A stretch of 64,000 bases of DNA from Lachnospiraceae bacterium (GCA_022510565.1 JAFLTE010000001.1:62001-126000); one strand, 5' to 3'; shown: positions 8,863-18,231, counted from the first letter of the stretch. The notes: generated from the sequence alone by a model not told the origin. Numbers and translations are program-made.

Positions 8863-10380
8863 TCACAGATTCGGCGATAATTTTTCCAAAGAATCCTCGG
8901 AATATTCCACCGTGTACTTTCCGTCCTCAAAGCACGTGATCACAAGAGGCTGCAGCGAATATTCCGCAACTTTATAGCCGTCTTGTGTAAGTGATACGGT
9001 AAACTGTGCCATACCGCCTTTTACACAGGATTTCTCCTGCTGAGCGCTGATATAATTTCCCAAGGAGTAGTAGACTAACATCTCATGTCCGCTGTCATCC
9101 CGCAGTATTTCGTAGGGCTGCAGCACATGAGGATGTGTGCCGATTACCACATCTGCCTTGCCTTCCAGAAAAACTTCCGACCACTTTCTCTGGAATTCAT
9201 CCGGCTGCTGCTCGTATTCCGTCCCCCAATGGACAAACACCATCACAAAGTCCGTCTCTTCTCTCGCGGCGGTAAGGTCTGCTTTGACCTGATCTTCATC
9301 CTCTAATAAATGAAGCATATACGCCTTATCTTTCGGAAGCGTAGACCCGTTTGTCCCATAGGTATAGTTGAAAAGAGCAAACCGCACACCATTCCTTGTA
9401 AGGACTTCATAAGGACGATACTCCTTCTCCTCCTCGGATTGTATGCCAATACACATGACATCATGTGAATCAAAAAAGCTTTTCGTAAAATCGATGCCTT
9501 CCACACCTTGGTCAAGTGCGTGGTTGGTGGCACAGGTTACTACGTCAAAGCCGACTGCAGTCATCGCCTCTCCAACCTCCACCGGTGTGCCGAATCGCGG
9601 GTATCCGCTGTACTTGGATGGCTCATCCGTAAAAGGTGTCTCCTGATTGATTACTGCGACATCACTTTTGGTGATTGCATTTTTTACTTCCTTATTCTCA
9701 AATAAGAAATCAAAGTTGTTGTTTGAGTTATGTAAACCATATAGATAGATTGGCTCATGTATTAGATTATCCCCGAATACAACAAAGGAAACGTCCGTGT
9801 CCTCTTTCGTAAACCCCCACGAATCCCAGACCCAGCTACTCACACGTCCGTCCGGTTCTGTCAGAAGGAGACGCTGCCGTCTACCATCCGTGTTGCTTAC
9901 CGTACCACCGGTTTGCACACAGTCTCGGTCCTTCGCAGATATCGCGACCACATCCACCCCTATGTAGGATGACATCCACTTAGGCTTGACACCCTCTCCG
10001 TCATAGGAATAGACGAAAATATGCTGAGACCATGTCTGCTCGTCCTCTTCCACCCAGAAAGGCTTACTTCTGCCAAACCGTCCCACTTTCCAGCAGAGCA
10101 GCACAAGTTCATCCACACCGTCACCGTCTATGTCGCAGGACATCGCATCCTGCACCTTGATATCCTTTGAAGAGGCCCATATGACACTACTGTCATAAAT
10201 AATCTTGACTGCTTTGCGCTTCAGAATAATCTCATACTGCCCTGATGCATCTGATGAGGTTCTGCTTTTCCACTCTATCCATTGGGGCAAGACATATGTG
10301 TCACTCCATCGAATCCATATAAACCCCAAGCACGCGCAGACAACTGCGAGTGCCGTCAAAATGTACCTATTCCCACTCAT
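8863..10380 (-). CDS. CapA-domain (poly-gamma-glutamate synthesis type) membrane-anchored protein
   Basis: About 505 residues. An N-terminal membrane anchor (ILTALAVVCACLGFIWIRW) leads to an extracellular part. Residues ~45-190 resemble FG-GAP-like repeats (DIDGDGVDELVLLCW, IFVYSYDGEGVKPKW). The C-terminal ~300 residues are a CapA metallophosphatase-like domain: VFGDNLIHEPIY, VAVINQETPFTDE, VTCATNHALDQGVEG, DFVMVFVHWGTEYE, VVIGTHPHVLQPYE and YYSLGNYIS. The ATG at 10380 overlaps the DUF3160 stop by 14 bases; a TTG 13 codons upstream is less likely because it has no ribosome binding site. No capB/capC-type synthetase is present, so polyglutamate synthesis is not supported; surface polymer processing is an inference. 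Confidence 0.82.
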   Translation of the reverse strand: MSGNRYILTALAVVCACLGFIWIRWSDTYVLPQWIEWKSRTSSDASGQYEIILKRKAVKIIYDSSVIWASSKDIKVQDAMSCDIDGDGVDELVLLCWKVGRFGRSKPFWVEEDEQTWSQHIFVYSYDGEGVKPKWMSSYIGVDVVAISAKDRDCVQTGGTVSNTDGRRQRLLLTEPDGRVSSWVWDSWGFTKEDTDVSFVVFGDNLIHEPIYLYGLHNSNNNFDFLFENKEVKNAITKSDVAVINQETPFTDEPSKYSGYPRFGTPVEVGEAMTAVGFDVVTCATNHALDQGVEGIDFTKSFFDSHDVMCIGIQSEEEKEYRPYEVLTRNGVRFALFNYTYGTNGSTLPKDKAYMLHLLEDEDQVKADLTAAREETDFVMVFVHWGTEYEQQPDEFQRKWSEVFLEGKADVVIGTHPHVLQPYEILRDDSGHEMLVYYSLGNYISAQQEKSCVKGGMAQFTVSLTQDGYKVAEYSLQPLVITCFEDGKYTVEYSEDSLEKLSPNL

Positions 10381-12628
10381 ATTTGTATCGATAACTTTCC
10401 GTCCATTCCGGTTGCTCAATCGACTTATCGCGTTCGTAGTTACCGTCCTCGTTAGGCTTGATTCCCCTCATTTGATGCCATCTGCTGTCCGTCAGCCTGT
10501 CATCTATAGGCCACGGGAACTGATAGAAAGAATATACGCTTCCCTTGGCAATCTTAATTTTACCCTCAACCTTGACAATCGCATATATTTGCGAAGGATT
10601 TCCGGTTCCTGCCTCAAGAACCCAGCCGTTAGGATTTGTCGCTATATCCACGACAACCGCCGCCGGACACTCCTGCGTAGCCACCGTCTCGCCGCCCGTC
10701 TCCTCCTTAATGGCCTCAAGCCAGAAATGCTCAATATTTCCGCCGTAGCTTCTGATAAACTCATATTCTTCTTCTGTCAAATTCTCGTCACGAAGCTCCT
10801 TCTTGGAAATTTCCAGCATCGTATCTGCTATTTGTGACAACCGCGTCAGATTTTCATATTGATTGACCGTGAGCATACCGTACTCATTAAGACCATATGC
10901 CGTACGCTCTGCCAACTCGGCCAATCTGGCATATACAAGCGGTTCCGGCTCTACATACCCTCTATCGTCGGGTTCTTCAATCCAGCCGCCTCCCATTTCC
11001 GCCATCACTTGTTTTGTATATAGGACGGTATCGTGCTTTAACTCCGTAAAGCTGCCCGCAAAACATTCCAAATCTTTTTTCGCCCACTCTTCGCCCTGCA
11101 TGAACATCGGATATCCTTCGCCCTTAACATCCAAGAGCGGCCGAAGCGTATTGAGCCATCCCGCATACAGGCTCGCCGACCACAACTCCTCATTTTCTTC
11201 CGCCAAAGTTTCCCTGAGTGCACTCATGTTCTCCGAATATCCCGGATAGCTTGTGACATCACCCTCTTCCAGAATACCGAGTGCAATATCACTGCCGAGT
11301 GCCGCCGGAACGTCCAGCACATCCGGAAGCAGCCTCTTCTCATGGGCCTTATTCTCCTTGACACGGCTGTAAATCAGTTTCTGCATGATCGACGCGTCTA
11401 TGGTAAACCGCTGTCCCATAAATCGGAATCCCGGAATGATGTTGTCAACCCCGTCTATAATCGGTATAGAATTGATTTGCGGAGGCGCAAGTTCGCCGGT
11501 CGCCTTATGTAAGCGCGCAAACAAATCTTTATCCCCGATTAAGTCGTCCGTTGTAACACCGTTTTCATAAGCCTCATTTAAAATCGGTATGTATTCGTTC
11601 ACGCCCGAATCATCGCTGACACCCACGAAAAACGCTGTTATCTCATAGATGGATTTCCACAAATCATAGGCTTCTGTGTCCTCAGAAATCGTTTTGCTGA
11701 CTAAGAGCGCACTTCTGTCCAGCTCCTCATCATCTTGTTTAAAATGAATTCTGCCGTACCACATCATTGCCCGGAAATAGCGCTCCAGCTGCTCATCGCC
11801 CTCATAATATCCACGCGGCGCATACTGCGAATAATCTTCCATGACGCCCGTTATTTTAGATATTTCTATTCCTTCTTCCTTGCTAATATGCTCCAGCTCA
11901 AACTCCACAATATCCTTTACATCATCATTTACAGCAGTTTTATCGTCAAGCAGCTTCAGACCTACGGTGAAGAAAGGCACATTGCGTCTTGCAGCATTCT
12001 CCCACTCGCTGCCTTTCAACTTCTCGTACTCATTGATGCTGTCGTCGAGCATCCTGCGACTCAACTGCTCAACTCTGTCCGCCAGATAATCTCTCTCTAT
12101 ATTTTTCTGCAGATAGGCAAAATACAGGTGATAGGTGTGCATCAACGAATCAACCGTCACAAAACTCGCAATCTGGTCATATCTGTTATACTCATAAATC
12201 TCAAAAAACTCACTGCCCGCATCACCGCACACGACAAAATTGTTCTGTACCAGCTTCTCCTGTACCCCATCCTGCAGATAAAACTGCCACAGATTATCAA
12301 TGTTGCTTAAGTCCTCCTCCACCGTGTAGGGTGCCACGTTTGGTGTCACATCCGTCTCTCTGACTTTTATCTCGATATCTCCGGTATATAATAATGCATC
12401 CCTTGCATCGTCAAACTGCTCGTTATCGCTTTCGTCCTGTTCAGGAACATCATTTTGATCCGGTGCAGTATTTTCCTCCGGTGCGCCAACTGCTTCCTCC
12501 GTACCATCATTGGCCTCATCCCCCTGCACAATACCGGCATCTCCCGGCTGCTCCTGCCCGCCGCAGGCGCACAGCGAGGTGGCTAACAACGTCGCCGTCA
12601 TAAATACAGCTAATCCTCTTTTTATCAT
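10367..12628 (-). CDS. DUF3160-family lipoprotein
   Basis: Large surface lipoprotein of about 753 residues. The start is the ATG at 12628, with GGGAGGA upstream. It carries a lipobox (LLATSLCACGG, Cys at about residue 21) and a low-complexity acidic linker (~25-75, rich in E, D, Q, P). The rest is mostly helical and resembles DUF3160: VTVDSLMHTYHLYFAYLQKNIE, PRGYYEGDEQLERYFRAMMWYGR, GFRFMGQRFTIDA, and a C-terminal VVVDIATNPNGWVLEAGTGNPSQIY. The biochemical function is not known. It heads an operon with the CapA-domain and kinase-like genes, suggesting a joint envelope role. Divergent from the plus-strand gene at 12784. Confidence 0.8.
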   Translation of the reverse strand: MIKRGLAVFMTATLLATSLCACGGQEQPGDAGIVQGDEANDGTEEAVGAPEENTAPDQNDVPEQDESDNEQFDDARDALLYTGDIEIKVRETDVTPNVAPYTVEEDLSNIDNLWQFYLQDGVQEKLVQNNFVVCGDAGSEFFEIYEYNRYDQIASFVTVDSLMHTYHLYFAYLQKNIERDYLADRVEQLSRRMLDDSINEYEKLKGSEWENAARRNVPFFTVGLKLLDDKTAVNDDVKDIVEFELEHISKEEGIEISKITGVMEDYSQYAPRGYYEGDEQLERYFRAMMWYGRIHFKQDDEELDRSALLVSKTISEDTEAYDLWKSIYEITAFFVGVSDDSGVNEYIPILNEAYENGVTTDDLIGDKDLFARLHKATGELAPPQINSIPIIDGVDNIIPGFRFMGQRFTIDASIMQKLIYSRVKENKAHEKRLLPDVLDVPAALGSDIALGILEEGDVTSYPGYSENMSALRETLAEENEELWSASLYAGWLNTLRPLLDVKGEGYPMFMQGEEWAKKDLECFAGSFTELKHDTVLYTKQVMAEMGGGWIEEPDDRGYVEPEPLVYARLAELAERTAYGLNEYGMLTVNQYENLTRLSQIADTMLEISKKELRDENLTEEEYEFIRSYGGNIEHFWLEAIKEETGGETVATQECPAAVVVDIATNPNGWVLEAGTGNPSQIYAIVKVEGKIKIAKGSVYSFYQFPWPIDDRLTDSRWHQMRGIKPNEDGNYERDKSIEQPEWTESYRYKYEWE

Positions 12629-12783
12629 GATATCCTCCCTCATTTGCATCTGTATTTCTGCATATTCTATGTATATTATATCACATATTACTCACCTTCG
12701 CGTGCCAATCTCGAAAATGCTTCGCATTCTCCTATTTAAATAAGGACAAATATATAGTAAAATATATCTACTTAACAATTACT

Positions 12784-13851
12784 ATGCCTTTCACGAGAGA
12801 ATATATGGAGCGCAACAGATTAAAGATGAAATACTATAGGAGATATCCTAAAAATAATATACTGATTTTATGCACCATAATTGTAACGTGTGTTATTTTA
12901 TCTTTCTTTATGCTGAGCAATCGAACTTCTGCTCCAAATCGGAAAGTGGAAGTCCTTGCCTATTCCGACCCGGAACAGACACCTGATATGTCGACGCTTC
13001 CTGCGCCCAACTTATACCCCGATTTAAGTGTCCCCACCTATATTACCAAAATAGACGACCTCTATTTTCTGGTGGATTGCTATCACGACCGGATTCTATA
13101 TCACGACAATTTGACTGACCCGCTGACAGAGTGGCTTGTTATGACGGATGAGATCAACAAAGGACATACGATTGCCGGCGACGGGCTCGTCTACCTGGCC
13201 GACGATACGGAGAACCACCGCATTCTCGTGTTCGAAAAGAAGGATGGATTCTTCGTCCACACGCAGACCTTCTCGGATATCGGAAACAGACCACACTACG
13301 TCATCTATGACTCGCCCACAGACACCTTCTACGCATGGAGCTCTATGAGCGGGGAAATGTACCTGTTCCGGCACGAGCAGGATGACAGCCGTATGTACTT
13401 AAGTGAAATCCGTCGCATAGAACAGCTTGATAATGTATATGTCCGCTCTTTTACGATTCTGGACGATGAAATCTACTTTGTTTCGGGTAATTCCAGTATT
13501 CTGCGAGTCGATTTAGACACTTTTGAGCTTCTGGAAGCCTACCCTGTGCCGGATTCCATGGCGGGCATGATTCAGCTCACCAAAATTCAGGACTACTATT
13601 ATATTACCGTCTCTACAGATATCACCGGAAATCAGGACTACGCTACGATCGTGCGCACGCAAGACCTGTCGGGGCTTATACAGGGAGATTATGAAGATAT
13701 TTATGAGAATTTTATCGGCGGCGGTACGCCTTACTATATCACTGCCTTTGAGGATGCTTATTACCTGACGGAACACAGACTGCCGGGGCATTCGGTATGG
13801 AGATTCAGAGTGCAGGACAACGAACTGGTAGACGTAGAGACTGTCTATTAG
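12784..13851 (+). CDS. Hypothetical membrane-anchored beta-propeller-like protein
   Basis: I do not recognise a named family. The 355-residue protein has one N-terminal membrane segment (NNILILCTIIVTCVILSFFML) and an extracellular domain with repeated four-strand-like units, e.g. ITKIDDLYFLVDCYHDRILYH, LVYLADDTENHRILVFEK, DEIYFVSGNSSILRVDL. This pattern resembles NHL or six-bladed propellers. Three in-frame ATGs (12784, 12805, 12826) are possible; none has a strong ribosome binding site, with GAGAG before 12805 the best. It is the only plus-strand gene in the first 37 kb and is divergent from the DUF3160 operon, so the two may share a control region. Confidence 0.7.
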   Translation: MPFTREYMERNRLKMKYYRRYPKNNILILCTIIVTCVILSFFMLSNRTSAPNRKVEVLAYSDPEQTPDMSTLPAPNLYPDLSVPTYITKIDDLYFLVDCYHDRILYHDNLTDPLTEWLVMTDEINKGHTIAGDGLVYLADDTENHRILVFEKKDGFFVHTQTFSDIGNRPHYVIYDSPTDTFYAWSSMSGEMYLFRHEQDDSRMYLSEIRRIEQLDNVYVRSFTILDDEIYFVSGNSSILRVDLDTFELLEAYPVPDSMAGMIQLTKIQDYYYITVSTDITGNQDYATIVRTQDLSGLIQGDYEDIYENFIGGGTPYYITAFEDAYYLTEHRLPGHSVWRFRVQDNELVDVETVY

Positions 13852-13900
13852 CCCGCAATCTACCCTTGCAGACCGATTCTCCATGCCTATGCACCACTTC

Positions 13901-14806
13901 CTACTCCTCCACAAGCGGAAACCTTAACTTCAGATATAACATCCCGTCCTCATACCACGCCGTGATACTGCCGCTCATCTGTTCCGTCAACTGCTTGGCG
14001 ATAGCAAGACCGAGCCCCGTAGCAGTTTTCGCATTCTCCACAGTGTAGAATCTGTCAAACAGCCGTCCGACCTGTACCTCGTCCAGCGCGGCAGCATGGT
14101 TTGCAAAGACTACTTCGCCCTGCTCACTTAAGGTAATTCGCAGATCTCCGTCGCTGTATTTCAACGCATTATGCAGTATATTTTCAAAGATACGATGTGT
14201 TATCTTTGCATTAATTCTACATTTAACTTTTTCTTCCGGCAATCGGATGTCAGGATTAATGCCTTTTTTCATTAGGACAGCATAAGACGCCAACACGCTT
14301 TCCTCAAGAAGCATGCCCAAGTCTTCCTCTGCCATATCTCCCTCCTCCGTTATCGGCACAGCCACCGTATACTTGAATAACTCTTCCGTCAACTGGCTCA
14401 AAACTTCGGTTCTTTCAGCTATGACACTTAAATAACGGTTGATATTTTCTGTTTTTTCCTCTCCTTCCAACAGTTCCAGATAACCGCGGATTGCCGTCAA
14501 AGGTGTTCTGATATCGTGGGAAATATTGGTAACCGCCTCCTTCAATGCCAAGTTGCCCTGATAGTAAATCTGCCTTTGATTACGCAGCACACGCAGTTCT
14601 TCGTTCAGACTTTCTGCAAGCGCACACATGGCTTTATCCCGGCTTGCGATATCAATCAATGTGTTGGTATCCGTCTTCAGTCTGTACGAAACGCCTTCCC
14701 TTATTTCATTGGCCGCTTTCCTCATAAGCAGAATCTTACCGCACAACATCACAATAACAACCGCACATATCCCAAACAGACCCCAAGTCCAGACACCGAC
14801 GTACAT
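13901..14806 (-). CDS. Sensor histidine kinase
   Basis: 301-residue membrane kinase with a single N-terminal membrane segment (WGLFGICAVVIVMLCGKILLM) and essentially no extracellular domain. H-box NISHDIRTPLTAI contains the phosphoacceptor His (about residue 97). N-box is ENILHNALKYS, F-box-like GRLFDRFYTV, and G2 box TGLGLAIAKQL. Intramembrane-sensing kinases of this shape usually work with an ABC transporter that detects or exports peptide antibiotics. It starts three bases after the permease stop and is the last gene of the response regulator-ABC-permease-kinase operon. Confidence 0.92.
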   Translation of the reverse strand: MYVGVWTWGLFGICAVVIVMLCGKILLMRKAANEIREGVSYRLKTDTNTLIDIASRDKAMCALAESLNEELRVLRNQRQIYYQGNLALKEAVTNISHDIRTPLTAIRGYLELLEGEEKTENINRYLSVIAERTEVLSQLTEELFKYTVAVPITEEGDMAEEDLGMLLEESVLASYAVLMKKGINPDIRLPEEKVKCRINAKITHRIFENILHNALKYSDGDLRITLSEQGEVVFANHAAALDEVQVGRLFDRFYTVENAKTATGLGLAIAKQLTEQMSGSITAWYEDGMLYLKLRFPLVEE

Positions 14807-14808
14807 GA

Positions 14809-15561
14809 TTACTGAATATCCTTTCCTTCAAATTTCCATACGCCGAAACCTACAAGGCACGCCGTCTCTGTCAACAGTGCCAGTACAGTCGATATATAGG
14901 GCGCTTGCTCTGCTCCTGCAACGTACATCACTAAAGTAGAAGGAAACAGTAATCCTATAATATGCCACACAAATCCCGCAGTGTCGGGCTGTCCCATCAA
15001 TTCTCCGTAGCATATCATACCTAACACCAGGATAACCAACGCTCCAATCAGGTTAATTTCTACCGACCTTGCTTTGTTTCTATCCAACATTTCCACCAAT
15101 ACAAAAAACGCTGTATATACCGCGAAAACGAGAATACTGTAAAACATGCCTGCACCGATATTTTGTATTTGCAATATTTCTTTCCCTACACAAAGAAAAC
15201 CGAAGAAGACGGCAGACAGGTAATAAGTAGTACACATAATCATACCTGCCAATAAACAGGTCGCAAAATTAACCAGATAGATGTCCCTTCGCCTGTGTCC
15301 TACCATCAGCTTATTGCGAATCGTACCGTCACCGTACTCTCTATTTAGAAAAATCGAAACAAATATCGCCATGGTGATACCGGATAAAAGCAGTACATTA
15401 TAGAAATAAATATTCCAGTTCTCAACCACGCCCCTCTGTGCTACATGCATCCCGGCATTAGCATATACAAATATCGCATAGCCTACCATAAAAACCTCTC
15501 CCAGCAGAAAAACCCAGCTAGTCTTAAGTCTCATCATATTTGCCCTAAACAGTCTGCTCAT
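14809..15561 (-). CDS. ABC-2 type transporter permease
   Basis: Membrane protein of 250 residues with about six hydrophobic segments and a cytoplasmic N-terminus (MSRLFRANMMRLKTSW). NREYGDGTIRNKLMVGHRRRDIY is the conserved loop of ABC-2 permeases of the LanG/BcrB kind. The ATG at 15561 has GGAGG nine bases upstream and overlaps the ATPase gene by 17 bases; a GTG three codons earlier is the alternative. Together with the ATPase it forms a probable peptide-antibiotic resistance or lantibiotic-immunity-like exporter. The substrate cannot be read from sequence. Confidence 0.85.
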   Translation of the reverse strand: MSRLFRANMMRLKTSWVFLLGEVFMVGYAIFVYANAGMHVAQRGVVENWNIYFYNVLLLSGITMAIFVSIFLNREYGDGTIRNKLMVGHRRRDIYLVNFATCLLAGMIMCTTYYLSAVFFGFLCVGKEILQIQNIGAGMFYSILVFAVYTAFFVLVEMLDRNKARSVEINLIGALVILVLGMICYGELMGQPDTAGFVWHIIGLLFPSTLVMYVAGAEQAPYISTVLALLTETACLVGFGVWKFEGKDIQ

Positions 15562-16468
15562 ATCTGCCACCTCCGATCAGTCTGATATAATAACTTTCCA
15601 AGCTTTCCTCTTTCTCATTGATAGAAAGCACCTCACAGCCCGCTTCCGCCAGTGCACAGACCAGTTTTGTGACACGCGTGTCACTATAGATTTCCGCCTC
15701 CCGCTCCGACAGGAAGCAATACTCCGCCTGCATACCGTCCAACACAACAGCCAGTGACTTTCCGTCAGACACCGTCAATCGCAGAGATTTCCTACAGGCT
15801 TCCTCCAGCTCCTTTGCAGTAATCTCCTTCACCATATGTCCGTGGTCAATAAAGCCGTAGTGAGTGGCCAACTTGGAAAGCTCCTCCAGAATATGACTTG
15901 AAATCAAGATTGTCATTTGCTTCTCCCTGTTTAACTTAAGGAGCAGTTCCCTGATTTCAACAATGCCCTGCGGATCCAGTCCATTGACAGGTTCATCCAG
16001 CATCAGAAAGTCCGGGGCACCCGCCAGCGCAATCGCTATACCGAGCCGTTGACGCATACCGAGAGAAAAGTTCCCTGCCTTCTTGCTGCCCGTATCATGA
16101 AGCCCCACCAGGTGCAGCAGTTCGTCTATTCCCTCCTCCGAAGGCAGTCCCAGAACACGGTACTGTTGACGCAGATTTTCTTTCGCCGTCATATTTCGAT
16201 ACATAGCAGGTGTTTCAACAATGGCGCTTGTTCGTCTTCTAACCTTGTCGATACCCTTTTCATTATTCTGTACTCCGTATAAAGTGAAATTCCCATCACT
16301 AGGCTTCTGTAAGCCGCTGAGCAGACGAATCAGAGTAGTCTTACCGGAGCCGTTCTGACCCACCAGACCGTAGATTGCCCTTTTCGGGACAGATAGAGAC
16401 AGGCCGTCCAACGCCTTATCGTGCCTATAATATTTGCACAGCCCGTCTACAGTTAGAATAACATCCAT
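15545..16468 (-). CDS. ABC transporter ATP-binding protein (BcrA/LanF-like)
   Basis: 307 residues. Walker A GQNGSGKTTLIRLL, signature LGMRQRLGIAIAL (a LSGGQ variant, SLGMRQR), Walker B FLMLDEPVNGLDP and switch His in ILISSHILEEL are all present. The C-terminal ~90-residue extension is typical of bacitracin/lantibiotic immunity ATPases. The start is the ATG at 16468, with AAGGAGGA upstream; an upstream in-frame extension is not needed. It overlaps the permease gene by 17 bases. A triple direct repeat, likely a response-regulator site, lies between it and the regulator gene. Confidence 0.92.
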   Translation of the reverse strand: MDVILTVDGLCKYYRHDKALDGLSLSVPKRAIYGLVGQNGSGKTTLIRLLSGLQKPSDGNFTLYGVQNNEKGIDKVRRRTSAIVETPAMYRNMTAKENLRQQYRVLGLPSEEGIDELLHLVGLHDTGSKKAGNFSLGMRQRLGIAIALAGAPDFLMLDEPVNGLDPQGIVEIRELLLKLNREKQMTILISSHILEELSKLATHYGFIDHGHMVKEITAKELEEACRKSLRLTVSDGKSLAVVLDGMQAEYCFLSEREAEIYSDTRVTKLVCALAEAGCEVLSINEKEESLESYYIRLIGGGRYEQTV

Positions 16469-16532
16469 AATTTTTCCTCCTTCCGGCGCATTTCCTTTGA
16501 CCCTCGCGCCTGTCACAATACTAACACCGAAA

Positions 16533-16563
16533 GGTTAAGAAATCGGTTAAGGAAAAGGTTAAG
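16533..16563 (-). promoter_or_regulatory. Three CTTAACC direct repeats, putative response-regulator site
   Basis: On the minus strand CTTAACC occurs at 16557-16563, 16545-16551 and 16533-16539, one copy per 12 bases. The first overlaps the stop of the response regulator gene; the last lies about 65 bases before the ABC ATPase start. OmpR/PhoP-type regulators bind direct repeats of this size with 10-12 base periodicity, so this may be an internal promoter control site for the transporter. A poor TATTGT -10 follows. Confidence 0.5.
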
Positions 16564-17290
16564 AATTGGTAAAGTTCGCACGCAGACGAAAACCGATGCC
16601 CCACACCGCCTCAATATAGTCCTTGCCCGTTACCTCTCGCAATTTCCCGCGCAGGTGGCTGATATGCACTTTCAGCGAACTTTCCATACAGTCAGGCGTA
16701 TCCTCGCTGATACGTTCCAACATGACAGAGCGCGAAATAATCTGGGTTGGATTCGACATAAGAAGTTTCAGAATAGCAAACTCCGTTCTGGTCAGCCGAA
16801 CCTCCCGACCGTCCGCAAAACACTGTAGAGATGTAGTATTTATGGCAATTTCTCGATAGTTTAATGTGGATTTAACTTCATCGTTACTTGTTTCCGACAC
16901 GCTATCACAGCCGTTTTCTCCATTTGTATCATCCGTTATTCTATTTTTACGAAGGTGCACTGCGATTCTCGCCATCAGCTCCTTACCGGAGAAAGGCTTC
17001 GTGACATAATCTACGGCACCGCCAAGCAGAAGTTCCACCTTATCCTCCACATCCGCCCTGGCGCTCACTACAATCACCGGAATATCCTTAAGATGAGGCA
17101 GAACCTCCTCACCCTTCAGTCCCGGCAGCATCAGATCCAGCAACACCAAATCCGGCTTGTCCTCACGCAAAACAAGCAGTGCTTCTGTGCCCGAATAGGC
17201 ACGAAGCACCGCATAACCTTCTTTTATAAGCATTTCCTCCAGCATATTTCCTATGCTGGCATCGTCATCTACAATCAGAATTTTTTTCAT
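16559..17290 (-). CDS. OmpR-family response regulator
   Basis: 243 residues: receiver domain 1-115 with acidic pocket D8/D9 (ILIVDDDAS), phosphoacceptor D52 (LVLLDLMLPG), and the K of VTKPFSGKEL. A winged-helix DNA-binding domain occupies ~150-240, with EVRLTRTEFAILKLLM and a recognition helix in SSLKVHISHLRGKL. The spacing between domains is longer than usual and Asn/Asp/Ser rich. It is the first gene of the four-gene module with a transporter and kinase, so it probably controls that module. The ATG follows a weak GGAAAA site; a TTGTAC-N17-TATAAT promoter is at 17333-17361. Confidence 0.93.
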   Translation of the reverse strand: MKKILIVDDDASIGNMLEEMLIKEGYAVLRAYSGTEALLVLREDKPDLVLLDLMLPGLKGEEVLPHLKDIPVIVVSARADVEDKVELLLGGAVDYVTKPFSGKELMARIAVHLRKNRITDDTNGENGCDSVSETSNDEVKSTLNYREIAINTTSLQCFADGREVRLTRTEFAILKLLMSNPTQIISRSVMLERISEDTPDCMESSLKVHISHLRGKLREVTGKDYIEAVWGIGFRLRANFTNS

Positions 17291-17332
17291 TTTTCCTAAT
17301 TCAAATAATCATAATATTAATTTATATGTTTT

Positions 17333-17361
17333 ATTATATCTCAAGATGTGAAATTGTACAA
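17333..17361 (-). promoter_or_regulatory. SigA promoter for the response regulator-ABC operon
   Basis: TTGTAC (17356-17361), 17-base spacer, TATAAT (17333-17338) on the minus strand, about 40 bases upstream of the regulator start and just past the erm stop. Confidence 0.6.
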
Positions 17362-17373
17362 TCATGTGCATAC

Positions 17374-18231
17374 TCAACTATGTCTGATACGTTGATAACA
17401 TCGAAACAAGCATAGCCACTGAATATACAGTGTTGCACCGTTTTCGGGCAAATCAGGCAGACCTGCCTGCTTTAGCGCCACTGACACCTGTCTTTTGGTG
17501 AGCAGCCCGTTTTTTCCACAAATCCCGTATTTCATACCGTGCTCAATAAATTTTCGGAAAGCGCCACACTCTTTTCTATTTAGATCCGGTACTGCTTTCC
17601 TCACAAAATGAAGCAGCACGGAATCTACCGACGGCATAGGATGAAAATCTTCCCTGCGGAAATGATAAACAATCTCCGTCTCCCAATTCACCTTAAGCAA
17701 TAGGGATTTCTCCGTTTCCCTCGGAAGACCCGCAAACCTTTTTGCCGCTCCCTTTTCCATGACAAGCCATATATCCACAGGAAGATTTGACACTTGTGTC
17801 AGTTTCTCAACAATCTGCGTCGTAATAAAATAGGGAATATTTGCAAAAACCTTGTAATCTCCCTTTTTAGGCAGAGAATAGTTGAGAAAATCCCCGTGTA
17901 TCAACCTTAAATTGGAAATATGTGACAGCTTTTCCTTCGTACTTTCGTACAGATTTCTGTCAATTTCAACCGAATAGACACAGCCACCCTTCCGGCACAA
18001 CGCCTCCGTCAAGTGTCCCTTACCTGTTCCAATTTCTATGACTGTATCGTTTTTATCAATATTGCTAAGATGTACAATCCTGTTTATGATTTTTTTGTCT
18101 GTTATGAAATTTTGTGAATGTGACACGTGCGTCACATACTCAGAATTTGTCTTATGCGCTTTAGCCCCATTGGTTTTAGGGTATCCCGCATTGAAACGAC
18201 TGTACTTGAATGATTGCCCGCTCTTTTGCAT
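17374..18231 (-). CDS. erm: Erm-type 23S rRNA adenine N6-methyltransferase
   Basis: 285 residues. Methylates a 23S rRNA adenine (A2058 in E. coli numbering) and so confers macrolide-lincosamide-streptogramin B resistance in the family. The N-terminal 35 residues are basic. The core reads SQNFITDKKIINRIV, then SAM motif I EIGTGKGHLTEAL (66-78), motif II VYSVEIDRNLYE, GDFLN, and catalytic motif IV NIPYF (131-135); NIPY rather than NLPY separates Erm from KsgA. FHPMPSVDSVLL follows. GAAGGAGG precedes the ATG at 18231. The long leader with promoter, leader peptide and terminator indicates inducible expression. Only a resistance test would show which drugs are affected. Confidence 0.9.
   Translation of the reverse strand: MQKSGQSFKYSRFNAGYPKTNGAKAHKTNSEYVTHVSHSQNFITDKKIINRIVHLSNIDKNDTVIEIGTGKGHLTEALCRKGGCVYSVEIDRNLYESTKEKLSHISNLRLIHGDFLNYSLPKKGDYKVFANIPYFITTQIVEKLTQVSNLPVDIWLVMEKGAAKRFAGLPRETEKSLLLKVNWETEIVYHFRREDFHPMPSVDSVLLHFVRKAVPDLNRKECGAFRKFIEHGMKYGICGKNGLLTKRQVSVALKQAGLPDLPENGATLYIQWLCLFRCYQRIRHS

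Noticed and set aside
8863-10380. Annotation as a poly-gamma-glutamate synthesis enzyme
   Set aside because: Only the CapA-like domain is present; capB, capC and capE-type genes are absent, so polymer synthesis is not supported.
13852-13900. Terminator between convergent genes at 12784 and 13901
   Set aside because: No stable hairpin with a T-tract could be found in the 49-base gap.
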